Source: Mesorhizobium carmichaelinearum
GTDB taxonomy: Bacteria; Pseudomonadota; Alphaproteobacteria; Rhizobiales; Rhizobiaceae
Reading direction: 5' to 3'
Length of the DNA stretch: 64,000 bases
NCBI RefSeq assembly: GCF_900199455.1
Contig: NZ_FZQR01000020.1
Span: 29,008-93,007 of the forward strand
Shown here: positions 27,231 through 35,593 of the stretch, piece by piece
How positions within the stretch are numbered: position 1 is the stretch's first letter
Layout: every line of letters begins with the position of its first letter
The notes under the pieces: model-generated
Databases searched by the model: none
Told to the model about the DNA's origin: nothing
Seen by the model: only the letters and a program-made list of their open reading frames with translations
Made by a program: the position numbers and the translations under genes

Positions 27231-27447
27231 TGACCTCACCTCCGCCCTTCAGCCTGTTGCTGCGCAGCATGTAGCCGAGCCCGCGCGAACCCTCGATTGG
27301 CATGCCGAGAGCCTTCAGCGAGGCGATGTCGCGATAGACGCTTCGGCATGAGACGCCTTGCTGCGTGGCGATGCTTTGCGCCGTCACCACCTTGTCGCGC
27401 GTCAACTCGACGATCTGAGCCATGCGGGATTCGCGCTTGCTGGCCAT
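27223..27447 (-). CDS. Small helix-turn-helix protein (DeoR/HTH_11 type)
   Basis: 74 residues with a complete winged helix: 'MAQIVELTRDKVVTAQSIAT', 'GVSCRSVYRDIASLKALGMP', then the wing 'EGSRGLGYML'. It corresponds to the DNA-binding half of WYL/DeoR regulators without a ligand domain. The start overlaps the upstream exonuclease stop (TAATG). Probably an element-encoded regulator. Confidence 0.75.
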   Translation of the reverse strand: MASKRESRMAQIVELTRDKVVTAQSIATQQGVSCRSVYRDIASLKALGMPIEGSRGLGYMLRSNRLKGGGEVNG

Positions 27448-28250
27448 TAGAAATCCTTCGTCATCGTTTTGCGCCAGGCGTCGGGGTCGATCTCGGCGCC
27501 GGTCTGCGCGGGCGGTGTCGCCGGCTTCGGTGACGGATCAGAGGTCCGCTTCACCCATTCCAGGCGCGCGGTGTGGACGACATCGACCTTGGTGGCGTCG
27601 TCCTTCATCCCCGATTTGTGAAGGATGAAATCGAGATAATCAGTGGGTATCTCCGAGAATCGCTTGCCCTGATGCAAGCCAAAATCGATCTTCAGCAAGA
27701 GCACCGGCTTCACCGAGATCTCGACTAGCGTTTCCACCGGGTAGAGCTTCAGAAGATCGAGAAGGATATGCGCGGTCACCCAGGTGTCCGGACCGGCGCG
27801 GTGTGATGGCTCTGTTCTGGGATCATCGAGACAAAGCCCGCGCTCATACCGGATCGACCCGTTCTTGTGGCTCTGCATCTCCGGCCATGCGGTGCGCGCC
27901 GCCTTGAAGGTACAAACCCACGGGATGCGGTGGCCGCGAATGAAGCGGCTGTCGAAATCGACGTTGTGGGCGCAGAGATAGTCGGCGCCGCCGATCACAC
28001 GACCGCGTGCGGCGTCAGGGTCCATACCCTCCCCTGCCATGGTCTCGGTGATGTGGTGAACCGCCATTGCCGGGAAGCTGATCGGCATCCCCGGGTTGAC
28101 GATGTTGCTGTGCGGGCCCGACTCGATCTGCCAGCCCTTAAGCGGGAAGTAGCGGACATCGGTCCAGCCGATCTCAACCATCTCGGCGGGATCGTCCATG
28201 CCGGTCGTTTCGGTGTCGACGACTCTGATGAGGGTGTAGGGCTCGCTCAT
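27447..28250 (-). CDS. DEDDh-family 3'-5' exonuclease (DnaQ/ExoX-like)
   Basis: 267 residues. Catalytic motifs: Exo I 'RVVDTETTGM' (Asp and Glu), Exo II 'YLCAHNVDFDSRF', Exo III 'HRAGPDTWVTAHIL'. The C-terminal part 'LKIDFGLHQGKRFSEIPTDY' followed by 'LDFILHK' is the small accessory domain found in ExoX-like and phage exonucleases. It overlaps its upstream neighbour by ATGA. Likely involved in replication or recombination of the mobile element. Confidence 0.85.
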   Translation of the reverse strand: MSEPYTLIRVVDTETTGMDDPAEMVEIGWTDVRYFPLKGWQIESGPHSNIVNPGMPISFPAMAVHHITETMAGEGMDPDAARGRVIGGADYLCAHNVDFDSRFIRGHRIPWVCTFKAARTAWPEMQSHKNGSIRYERGLCLDDPRTEPSHRAGPDTWVTAHILLDLLKLYPVETLVEISVKPVLLLKIDFGLHQGKRFSEIPTDYLDFILHKSGMKDDATKVDVVHTARLEWVKRTSDPSPKPATPPAQTGAEIDPDAWRKTMTKDF

Positions 28251-28504
28251 CGCGCGCTGTACCGATCCAGGTCGTACTCTTTTTCGGCCTGCGTCCGGTT
28301 GTCGTCCGTGCGCGGCGGAGGCGCGGCGCGCTCCATCGCGGCTTCGAAACGCTGAAGCCAGTCGTCGAGAAACCGGTGATGGCGTTCGAAGGCGCTGTCG
28401 ATCGAGGATGCCGCGCCGCGCATCTCGCTTGCGGCACCCGACATCGCGTTGCCGACGCTGCGCACCTCTTCGGCGCCAATCAGATGCATGTACTCAGCCA
28501 TCAT
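28247..28504 (-). CDS. Hypothetical small protein (helical)
   Basis: 85 residues from the ATG pair at 28504 ('MMAEYMHLIGAEEVRSVGNA'), Ala/Glu/Arg-rich and probably all helical, with the tail 'NRTQAEKEYDLDRYSAR'. No family recognised. It overlaps both neighbours by a few bases, which supports its being real. Confidence 0.55.
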   Translation of the reverse strand: MMAEYMHLIGAEEVRSVGNAMSGAASEMRGAASSIDSAFERHHRFLDDWLQRFEAAMERAAPPPRTDDNRTQAEKEYDLDRYSAR

Positions 28505-28910
28505 AATCCTCGTCGTTTTCGCAGTCGTCCAAGTCATCGCCGTAAGAATCGAGTTCGGCGCGCCCTTCGTCCTCGACCCGCTTGATGCAGTCATCGCAGA
28601 CGTCGTAGACGCGCCCGGCCATGCCCTCTTCGTAGTCGCGGCGTGGCCGCGGGCGTGGCTTGTGGGTCTTGCACCAGTCGCAAGTCCCGGACCAATCGGC
28701 GTTCTTCATCTCCTCGCGGTAGGCGGCGAGGCGCTCCTCGCAGATGTCGTTCATCTCGGAGCCGAAGCTGTCGGTCTCGCCCTGGATGCGAGCGACGGCG
28801 GGGCGATCCGGATGGTCGTCGCACATCGTCCCGTCCGGGCAGTCATGCCCGCTTCCAGGCAGTGATGAGATCGGGCCGGTGACGTCAGCCACGGTTGCTG
28901 GCCTTTCCAT
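28494..28910 (-). CDS. Hypothetical cysteine-rich acidic protein
   Basis: About 138 residues (start uncertain). Paired cysteines 'GTCDWCKTHKPRP' and 'YDVCDDCIKRVEDEG' suggest a zinc-binding fold, and the C-terminus is very acidic ('SYGDDLDDCENDEDYDG'). No family recognised. It overlaps the acyl carrier protein gene by about 26 bp and the following gene by 11 bp. Confidence 0.5.
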   Translation of the reverse strand: MERPATVADVTGPISSLPGSGHDCPDGTMCDDHPDRPAVARIQGETDSFGSEMNDICEERLAAYREEMKNADWSGTCDWCKTHKPRPRPRRDYEEGMAGRVYDVCDDCIKRVEDEGRAELDSYGDDLDDCENDEDYDG

Positions 28911-29127
28911 CGATGTACTTGACCGCCTCGGCAAACGTCAGGATCGTTTCCGCATCGCTATCCGCGATCTCGATCCCGAATTCCTCTTCGAAGGTCATGA
29001 CGAGTTCGACGAGGTCGAGGCTGTCGGCGCCGAGGTCTTCGATGAAGCTGGCCCGATCCGTCACCTTCTCGGTGCCAACGTTCAGATGCTTTGCAACGAT
29101 GGCCTTGGGGCGTTCTTCGATGGTCAT
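28885..29127 (-). CDS. Acyl carrier protein
   Basis: 80 residues, full length for the family. The phosphopantetheine attachment site is 'DLGADSLDLVEL' with Ser36, and the rest ('FEEEFGIEIADSDAETILTF') is typical. GAGGAGAG lies about 7 bp upstream of the ATG. It is embedded in an operon with ssb, an exonuclease and phage-like genes and has no fatty-acid or polyketide gene beside it, so it is not the housekeeping AcpP locus. Role inside the element is unknown. Confidence 0.9.
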   Translation of the reverse strand: MTIEERPKAIVAKHLNVGTEKVTDRASFIEDLGADSLDLVELVMTFEEEFGIEIADSDAETILTFAEAVKYIDGKASNRG

Positions 29128-29145
29128 TTCGTTCTCTCCTCTAAA

Positions 29146-29277
29146 TCAGCGCGCCGCGTCGGTCACGTTGGGGCCGTCCGGCACGATTGCCTCTGACTCC
29201 GGCTCCGGCGCCACCACCTGGGCGGCGAACCCAATCACGGCCGTCGCCAGTGCGCGCAGCGAGTGGCTGTCGGTCAC
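29146..29277 (-). CDS. Possible small protein, 43 residues
   Basis: Reads from GTG 29277, which overlaps the upstream stop (GTGA), to TGA at 29146, leaving 18 bp before the acyl carrier protein gene. It contains 'SLRALATAVIGFAAQVV'. The coupling overlap and the space it fills in an otherwise gapless operon support it; there is no family match. Confidence 0.4.
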   Translation of the reverse strand: MTDSHSLRALATAVIGFAAQVVAPEPESEAIVPDGPNVTDAAR

Positions 29278-29921
29278 CGCATGCGGTTCGCCTTCGATGA
29301 CGGCGCGAGCAATATCGGTGGCCCGGCGAAGTTGAGCGGAGCCACGATCGCGCGGCCGCCGGCATCAACGAGCATGACGTCGCCGACGCCGAAGGATTGG
29401 TCGACGGGACCGGCCTTGCTCGGCACCTTCTTGCTGCCGGGCTTCGTCACCGAGACGACCTTCCTGCCGTTGGCGAACACGGCGACATCCGTGGCGTGAA
29501 CCTCAATGGGGCATGCCCGGATATCCTTGTGGACGTGTACGATAGGCAGCTCCGCGTCTTTCGACTTCAGGACGCGACCGACACCGTCGACAGCGATGTC
29601 GGCTTCGGCGATCGCCCGCACCGAACCGCGACCGCGAGGGACGAGGCGACCGACCTTGTCCGGGTCCGGCGCGATCGCCGACACCTTGCCGCCTTCGATG
29701 ATGGCGCCGGCCGATTCGAACGCCACGATCGCGATGCGGGTCTGCCGCAGCCGTTCGGTGAGGTCGGCGATCTCCTTTTCGAGATTGACTTCATCGGACC
29801 GGAACCGCTCCAGCATCCCGGTGACGGCCCTCGAGCTGCGGTCGAGAAGCGATCCCGGCGCGATCTCATCTTCCGAGAGGTCGACCTCGACCAATGGTTT
29901 GCGCAAGCGAAAGAAGATCAT
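29274..29921 (-). CDS. Hypothetical protein with a coiled-coil N-terminus
   Basis: 215 residues, start 'MIFFRLRKPLVEVDLSEDEI'. Residues ~40-70 ('EVNLEKEIADLTERLRQTRI') are predicted coiled coil; the remainder is beta-rich ('SAIAPDPDKVGRLVPRGRGS', 'DVMLVDAGGRAIVAPLNFAG'). No family recognised. First or second gene of the minus-strand phage-like operon, 4 bp after the 79-residue gene. Confidence 0.6.
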   Translation of the reverse strand: MIFFRLRKPLVEVDLSEDEIAPGSLLDRSSRAVTGMLERFRSDEVNLEKEIADLTERLRQTRIAIVAFESAGAIIEGGKVSAIAPDPDKVGRLVPRGRGSVRAIAEADIAVDGVGRVLKSKDAELPIVHVHKDIRACPIEVHATDVAVFANGRKVVSVTKPGSKKVPSKAGPVDQSFGVGDVMLVDAGGRAIVAPLNFAGPPILLAPSSKANRMR

Positions 29922-29925
29922 AGTC

Positions 29926-30165
29926 TCAACCCTCCTTGACTTGGGAAAACATTCGCAGCGTCTCAGCCACCGGCAATTCCTTACGATCAGGCTTGCTGGC
30001 TGCGGCGAGTTTCGCGACTGACGAGGCCTTAGCCATAAAGGCGACGGTCCCCATGACAGAGACCTGGGCGGAGAACCGCGCCTGCCGCTCGCGATCGAGC
30101 TTGGAGAAATCGGCCTTCATTTGCCGCTCAACAGAGCGCAGCGCGCGCCGTCTGATTTGGTCCAT
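29926..30165 (-). CDS. Hypothetical small protein
   Basis: 79 residues, basic then neutral: 'RSVERQMKADFSKLDRERQA' and 'AKLAAASKPDRKELPVAETL'. Likely helical. It is the most upstream gene of the minus-strand operon that survives. An IS6-family copy begins 10 bp upstream and may have removed the original promoter and further genes. Confidence 0.5.
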   Translation of the reverse strand: MDQIRRRALRSVERQMKADFSKLDRERQARFSAQVSVMGTVAFMAKASSVAKLAAASKPDRKELPVAETLRMFSQVKEG

Positions 30166-30174
30166 CGCGGCGAG

Positions 30175-30980
30175 TTAGCGACGACCGGCACAGAGCCGTC
30201 TGCGGCTCTCTAGGATCAGGTGCTCTGAAGACGGGCGATTTCGCGCCACATCTGCATCGCAGATCCTCGCAGCTCGCGATGATGGTCAGATGGAATGTTG
30301 TGGCGAGGAATGTGAAACAGGTTGGCGATGGGATCGTGGGTGGAGAGGAAGCGCTGAAGCTGTCGGGCTGACTTGAACCGCTTCATAGTCCTCTCCGGCC
30401 GTCGGACCGGTTGGTGAGAATTCTCAGCGCGCTTGTTCAGGCCCTTGTGTGAGCGATGCTCGACGCCCGGCATGATATCGCGCTTGGCCGCACTGTAGGA
30501 TCGAAGCTTGTCAGTGACCATCACACGCGGCGAGCGGCATTGACCTTTGAGAAGCTTTCGCATCAGACGCCTGGCAACCTTGGCATTGCGGCGTCTTTGC
30601 ACCAGAACATCGAGAACGAAACCGTCCTGATCGACCGCACGCCAAAGCCAGTGTTTCTTTCCCCGAATGGTGATGACGGCCTCGTCGAGGTGCCATTTGT
30701 CGCTGAGCTTTCCGGCTGAGCGCTTGCGGATGTCATTGGCAAAGTGCCTTCCGAATTTCTCCGCCCACAGCTCCACCGTCTGGTGGGAGACCGTGATGCC
30801 ACGGGCAGCCAGCAGATCTTCGACCATTCGCAGCTGAGAGGAAACCGGAAATAAAGCCAGACCGCATGGGCAATCACATCAGCGGGAAAACGGTGGCGGC
30901 GATAAAGTCGATCACGGGCAATAGTCGTCATGCCCACTCATCGCATACCTAAATCGACCGTCGGTTAATGTTACGATGCC
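30175..30980 (-). mobile_element. IS6-family insertion sequence, copy 1 (left terminus missing, transposase frameshifted)
   Basis: Same 806 bp as 34788-35593. The right terminus ...ATGTTACGATGCC is intact, but the outer 12 bp of the other terminus are replaced by unrelated sequence. The DDE transposase (30216-30827 plus an N-terminal frame up to 30931) reads 'GITVSHQTVELWAEKFGRHF', 'KWHLDEAVITIRGKKHWLWR', 'VMVTDKLRSYSAAKRDIMPG'. One C is missing where 'FRFPLS' should continue into 'LRMVEDLL', so the first ~31 codons are out of frame. Without target duplication, it marks an old rearrangement boundary. Confidence 0.85.
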
Positions 30981-31689
30981 GATGATGCCGTTCCGCATGT
31001 GCACAAACGATCGCAGGAGTAACTTGACCTCAACGACCCCAATCAGAGAAGCCTGCTAGTGATCACGTCGTTCGTCTCGGGCTTTGCGTTAGCCCCTTGC
31101 GCGTCTCGGGCTTTGCGTTAGGCCCTTGCGCGTCCTTGCATGTCGCCCTCGATCTCACGCTTTGAAAACAATGCCCGTTGCAGGGAGCACCTGCGACGTT
31201 GCGAACAAGCGCGAAAATGGCCCTGAAGTGAAGTTGGGGCGCCACCATCCGATTGCACGCCAAGCTGAGCAGTGCCTGACGCATGTATTGGTTTCCTCCT
31301 AATGCAGCCACCGTCGAGGCAACTGCACGTCGACTACGTTTCAGGATCGAGGGAGGATAGTCAATCGAGCTAACCTTTCATCTGTGAAAGGAAACTCGGC
31401 GCTCGGATAGAATTCTATCAGCTCACATATTTCTCTTGTCGGGCTTGTGCAGTTCCGGCACGTCAAGCCGCCGGCGCAACGCTGAGAAGCCTCTCCTGCC
31501 GCTTAACTACGATATATTCTTGGCATTTGCCCATATTGCGCCATAATGGGCATCCGCACTACGGAGGAACGCCAGAACATGCTTGGAATGACCCATGGCG
31601 AAAAGGGCGCTAGGCACGTGAAACGAAAGGCCCGGGTCTCGCTGGGGTGGCTCTGGCTAAGGAGTCGTCCGTGAAGAACTCGGAAGGCT
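30981..31689. other. Intergenic, about 0.7 kb, no convincing gene
   Basis: Between the IS6-family and IS5-like elements. Contains a 29-bp tandem duplication (31073-31130). A short frame at 31579 (MLGMTHGEKG..., preceded by GGAGGA) ends after about 30 codons and is not recognised; it may be the start of a gene cut by the IS5-like insertion. The stretch 31380-31560 is A+T-richer than its surroundings. Confidence 0.35.
31073..31130. repeat. 29-bp tandem repeat, two units
   Basis: Units 31073-31101 and 31102-31130 begin CGTCTCGGGCTTTGCGTTAG and differ at one position. No further copies were seen, so it is not a CRISPR. Confidence 0.8.
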
Positions 31690-33180
31690 TTGATTCAATT
31701 TAGGATTCTGCTCCAGTTTTGCGTTTGATTTTGCCGAAAATCGTGGCTTTGAGCGGCGATTTCCGGCAAATTGAAGCGTGCCCGTACGCGTGATTCGACT
31801 GTTGTGGCGAAGCTGCGAGGGAGCGAGCGATGCGGCCGAAGGAACGGCACGAAAGCGGACAGACCGACCTGTTGCGATCCCGGCTCGACCAGATCCTCAA
31901 CATGGATCATGCGCTGGTGAAACTGGCCCGGTCGATCGACTGGCGTTTCCTCGAACAACGGCTTGGCGCGGTCTATGACGACGATCCCGGCCGGCCGCCG
32001 CTGCCGACCCGGTTGATGGCGGGCCTGGCCATCCTCAAGTCGATGCACAACCTGTCCGACGAGGCGCTGTGCGAGCGCTGGCTTGAGAACCCCTATTAGC
32101 AGCTGTTCTGCGGCGAGGAGTTCTTCCAGCACCGCCTGCGCAGCTCGCTGACGCGCTGGCGTCTGCGCATGGGCGAGGAGCGGCTGATGGCCTTGCTCCA
32201 GGAGAGCCTTGCGGCAGCGATGCGGCTGGGGGCGGCCAAACCGGCCGACTTCCGTGCGGTGATCGTCGACACCACCGTACAGGAGAAGGCCATCACCTTC
32301 CCGACCGACGCCAAGCTGATGCATCGGGCCCGCGAGCGGCTGGTGACGCTGACCAGGAAACACGGCATCGTGCTGCGCCAGTCTTATGCGCGGGTCGGCA
32401 AGTTCGCGCTGATCAAGCATCAGCGTTATGCCCATGCCAAGCAGTTCAAGCGCGCCAACCGGGCGCTCAAGCGGCTGCGCACCATGCTCGGCGCGGTGAT
32501 CCGCGACATTACCCGCAAGCTCGCCGGGCAGCCCGAACTGAGCCAGGTCTTCGCCCTGCCGCTGTCGCTTGCCCGGCGCGTCAGGGACCAGCGGCAGCGC
32601 GAGCGCGGCCGCAAGGTCTATTCCCTGCACGCTCCCGAGGTGGAATGCATCGGCAAGGGTAAGGCCCACAAGCCCTATGAGTTCGGCGTCAAGGTCTCGG
32701 TCGCCACCACGCTGCAGCGCAGCCGCGGCGGCCAGTTCGTCGCCCATGTCAAGGCGCTGCCCGGCAATCCCTATGACGGCCACACGCTGGCCACCGTCAT
32801 TCCCGCCATCGAGACCGCGATCGGCGTCAATCTCGGCAAGATCGTCGCCGATGCCGGCTATCGCGGCCACAACGCGCCGAAGGACAAGATGTTCAAGGTC
32901 CATGTCGCCGGCTACAGGCGCGGCCTCACCAAGGCCATCAAGCGGGCACTGCGACGCCGGGCCGCCGTCGAACCGGTCATCGGCCATCTCAAGCAGGACC
33001 ACCGCATGGGCCGCAACTTCCTGGCCTTCCCCGAAGGTGACGCCAACAACGCTATGCTCGCCGCCGTCGGCTACAACTTCAGCCTCTTGCTCAACTGGCT
33101 GAGGCTTTTGTTTGCCTTCTTCCTGGCGCTGCTTGCAACCGCTCCAGCGTCACCGGTCCAGCCACGGTCAGCCTGACCTC
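31690..33180 (+). mobile_element. IS5-family-like insertion sequence with inactivated transposase
   Basis: The transposase spans 31830-33176: 'DWRFLEQRLGAVYDDDPGRP', 'LMAGLAILKSMHNLSDEALC', 'FRAVIVDTTVQEKAITFPTD' (first DDE Asp), 'KIVADAGYRGHNAPKDK' and 'AVEPVIGHLKQDHRMGRNFL'. An in-frame TAG at 32097-32099 replaces the second Tyr of the expected NPYYQ. A few residues are also missing after 'EFFQHRL', where relatives have an extra PFD-like segment. The element is therefore dead unless a downstream restart is used. Terminal repeats could not be paired with certainty, so the ends are approximate. Confidence 0.75.
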
Positions 33181-33390
33181 CGCAGCTCAACCGGAATAGC
33201 CTCTGAAACGGGGCTCGCCTTCAACGCCGGTGCCGAAATGAAATGGCTTTCTTCACGGCGACTAAGGATGGCCTTGGCCTGGCGCACTGACAGACGACTG
33301 TGCTCAAAACGATTGGCTTCCTGGAGAAGCCCGACGTTGGACGACCTCGGGGGCGCACTTGCCGCCAGCATCGGTTTCATCCGACATGGG

Positions 33391-34371
33391 CTATGATTCG
33401 GGAGCCGGTGTGAGACGCTTGGTCGGCCCAGGAACTCTGCGACCTCCCTTGATCTCACGTGGAGTAACCATCCGGGACGCCTCCTGCACCATTACCTCCC
33501 GTATCCAGATGCTTGCCGGATCACTGTTGTGAAGGGCGGGCCATTGGACGGCCCAGGTGAATGTGGGAAGCGGCAGCGGGAGTTCGATGATCTGCAGGGG
33601 GAACGTTTTTTCGAAATGCTTAACCAGCCGCAACGGCATCGTCGCTACGCGATCTGTGCCTGATACCATGGGCGGGATCATGCTGAAGCCCTGCACGGCC
33701 ACCTCGACACGTCTCTTGAGACCATGCTCAAGGAAAAACCATTCGTCGATGGAGGGCCTCAGCGCGCGCCCGAACCTGACCGCAACCTGCCCCATCGACA
33801 AAAATCTCTCGAGTGTAAGTTGCCGTGGCAGCTGTTTGTTCGTAGGGCAGCCCACGCACACGATCTTGTCGTCGAACAGCGCCACTTTTGAATGCGCGCT
33901 CGACGTGAACAAATCCGGAAGAATCAGAAAATCGACGTCCCTACGCCGGAGAAGCTCATCCGGTTCGTCGTCGATAGACAGCAATTCCAAGCTGACGGCG
34001 GGTGCCTCCCGTGCAACACGCTCCACGACCTTTTCAAAAAATACCAGCGTGACGAAATCGGAAAGAATGATAGTGAAGCGCCGGTCGGATTGAGCTGGGA
34101 TAAACTGATCCTGTGAAAGAATCGAGTATTGGATGTGCAGGAGCGCGTCACGGACTGCGGGGGCGAGCGCTTGCGCACGCGGTGTCAGAATACGTGCGCG
34201 GCCGCTCAGGATAAACAAGTCATCGTGGAAATAATCGCGCAGCCGGGCGACCGCCGCACTCATTGCCGGCTGACTTAGGTTAATGCGGTGTGCCGCCTCC
34301 GTGAGCTTGCGTTCGGTCAGCAGCGCGTCGAGCACCACGAGCAGATTCAGATCAAGACCCTTGAAACGCAT
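33391..34371 (-). CDS. nodD: NodD, LysR-type flavonoid-responsive regulator of nodulation genes
   Basis: 326 residues. The start is the ATG at 34371 giving the canonical MRFKGLDLNLLVVLDALLTE; a frame-compatible ATG 4 codons upstream is not the family start. The N-terminal HTH is 'LTEAAHRINLSQPAMSAAVA'. The body 'LFILSGRARILTPRAQALAP', 'ILSDFVTLVFFEKVVERVAR' and the C-terminal 'WAVQWPALHNSDPASIWIRE' are typical. It ends with an unusual extension 'VTPREIKGGRRVPGPTKRLT' etc. A nod box lies 10 bp upstream, oriented away. It would activate that site and the nod box before ttsI at 57193. Confidence 0.95.
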   Translation of the reverse strand: MRFKGLDLNLLVVLDALLTERKLTEAAHRINLSQPAMSAAVARLRDYFHDDLFILSGRARILTPRAQALAPAVRDALLHIQYSILSQDQFIPAQSDRRFTIILSDFVTLVFFEKVVERVAREAPAVSLELLSIDDEPDELLRRRDVDFLILPDLFTSSAHSKVALFDDKIVCVGCPTNKQLPRQLTLERFLSMGQVAVRFGRALRPSIDEWFFLEHGLKRRVEVAVQGFSMIPPMVSGTDRVATMPLRLVKHFEKTFPLQIIELPLPLPTFTWAVQWPALHNSDPASIWIREVMVQEASRMVTPREIKGGRRVPGPTKRLTPAPES

Positions 34372-34380
34372 GTGTCCACC

Positions 34381-34431
34381 CATCCAAAGCGTATATGCGC
34401 TTCATCGAAACAAACGATTTACTGATTTTGC
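34381..34431 (+). promoter_or_regulatory. Nod box upstream of and divergent from nodD
   Basis: The parts CATCCAAAGCGTATATG, ATCGAAACAAACGATTTAC and TGATTTT line up in order and spacing with the nod box consensus (ATCCA...GATG...ATC-AAACAATCGATTTTACCAATC). It points to the plus strand. No nod gene follows: within 40 bp the sequence runs into IS-end-like repeat sequence (34469) and transposase fragments. Confidence 0.8.
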
Positions 34432-34468
34432 AGAACCTTGTATAGGGAATCCAAGGATGAAAGAGAGC

Positions 34469-34530
34469 TGGCTTCGTTTGTTTGGACAGCGCCCTGCGGA
34501 ATTTAAGTGGTTTCCTGCCGGGTTACGTTG
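34469..34530 (+). repeat. IS-end-like repeat, copy A (pairs with 36936-36990)
   Basis: TGGCTTCGTTTGTTTGGACAG here matches TGGCTCGGTTTGTTTGGACAG at 36936-36956. Weaker similarity continues for about 40 bp in both (TTTAAGTGG/TTATAAGTGG, CTGCC-CCGG). Both adjoin transposase fragments, so these look like termini of one IS type. Family not determined. Confidence 0.55.
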
Positions 34531-34689
34531 AACGCAGGGCTTTGCGATTTTTCTGCGGCGTCGGGAGGGTGAAGCTCGACCAGACCTGAAGCAAAATCAC
34601 GCGGCGACGATCATGCGGCCGTCGCCATTGCGTGCGCGCCGAAATCAACCTCGTCGGGCGCGCGCCCGTCAAGGCTTGAACGTGGGCGT

Positions 34690-34775
34690 CCTCCATTGTA
34701 AGGAGGAGATCAAGCCGCACAAGGTGCGCTACTACCTGGAACGTCGCGATGCCGAGTACGAGCAGAAGATGGCGC
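34690..34775 (+). pseudogene. IS630-family transposase fragment
   Basis: The frame from 34697 reads 'CKEEIKPHKVRYYLERRDAE' then YEQKMA, a well conserved internal block of IS630-type transposases. It is cut at 34775 by the left end of an IS6-family copy. Nothing upstream is recognisable beyond ~20 scrambled residues. Confidence 0.65.
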
Positions 34776-35593
34776 GGCATTGTAAACTTAGCGACGACCG
34801 GCACAGAGCCGTCTGCGGCTCTCTAGGATCAGGTACTCTGAAGACGGGCGATTTCGCGCCACATCTGCATCGCAGATCCTCGCAGCTCGCGATGATGGTC
34901 AGATGGAATGTTGTGGCGAGGAATGTGAAACAGGTTGGCGATGGGATCGTGGGTGGAGAGGAAGCGCTGAAGCTGTCGGGCTGACTTCAGCCGCTTCATA
35001 GTCCTCTCCGGCCGTCGGACCGGTTGGTGAGAATTCTCAGCGCGATTGTTCAGGCCCTTGTGTGAGCGATGCTCGACGCCCGGCATGATATCGCGCTTGG
35101 CCGCACTGTAGGATCGAAGCTTGTCAGTGACCATCACACGCGGCGAGCGGCATTGACCTTTGAGAAGCTTTCGCATCAGACGCCTGGCAACCTTGGCATT
35201 GCGGCGTCTTTGCACCAGAACATCGAGAACGAAACCGTCCTGATCGACCGCACGCCAAAGCCAGTGTTTCTTTCCCCGAATGGTGATGACGGCCTCGTCG
35301 AGGTGCCATTTGTCGCTGAGCTTTCCGGCTGAGCGCTTGCGGATGTCATTGGCAAAGTGCCTTCCGAATTTCTCCGCCCAAAGCTTCACCGTCTGGTGGG
35401 AGACCGTGATGCCACGGGCAGCCAGCAGATCTTCGACCATTCGCAGCTGAGAGGAAACCGGAAATAAAGCCAGACCGCATGGGCAATCACATCAGCGGGA
35501 AAACGGTGGCGGCGATAAAGTCGATCACGGGCAATAGTCGTCATGCCCACTCATCGCATACCTAAATCGACCGTCGGTTAATGTTACGATGCC
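34776..35593 (-). mobile_element. IS6-family insertion sequence, copy 2 (complete, 818 bp)
   Basis: Both termini are present: GGCATTGTAAAC at 34776 and the inverted ...AACATTACGATGCC-type end at 35593 (strand-reversed GGCATCGTAACATTAACC). The transposase (34829-35440 plus the N-terminal frame) carries the same single-base frameshift as copies 1 and 3 and differs from copy 1 by a few residues (e.g. TVKLWAEK, NNRAEN). No 8-bp target duplication flanks it. On its right it supplies the stop codon of the chimeric AAA+ gene. Confidence 0.88.

Noticed and set aside
31073..31130. CRISPR-like repeat
   Set aside because: Only two directly abutting units, no spacers and no cas genes.
31500..31560. Possible sigma54 promoter (TTGGCATTTGCCCATATTGC)
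   Set aside because: Spacing between the GG and GC elements is wrong for the -24/-12 consensus.
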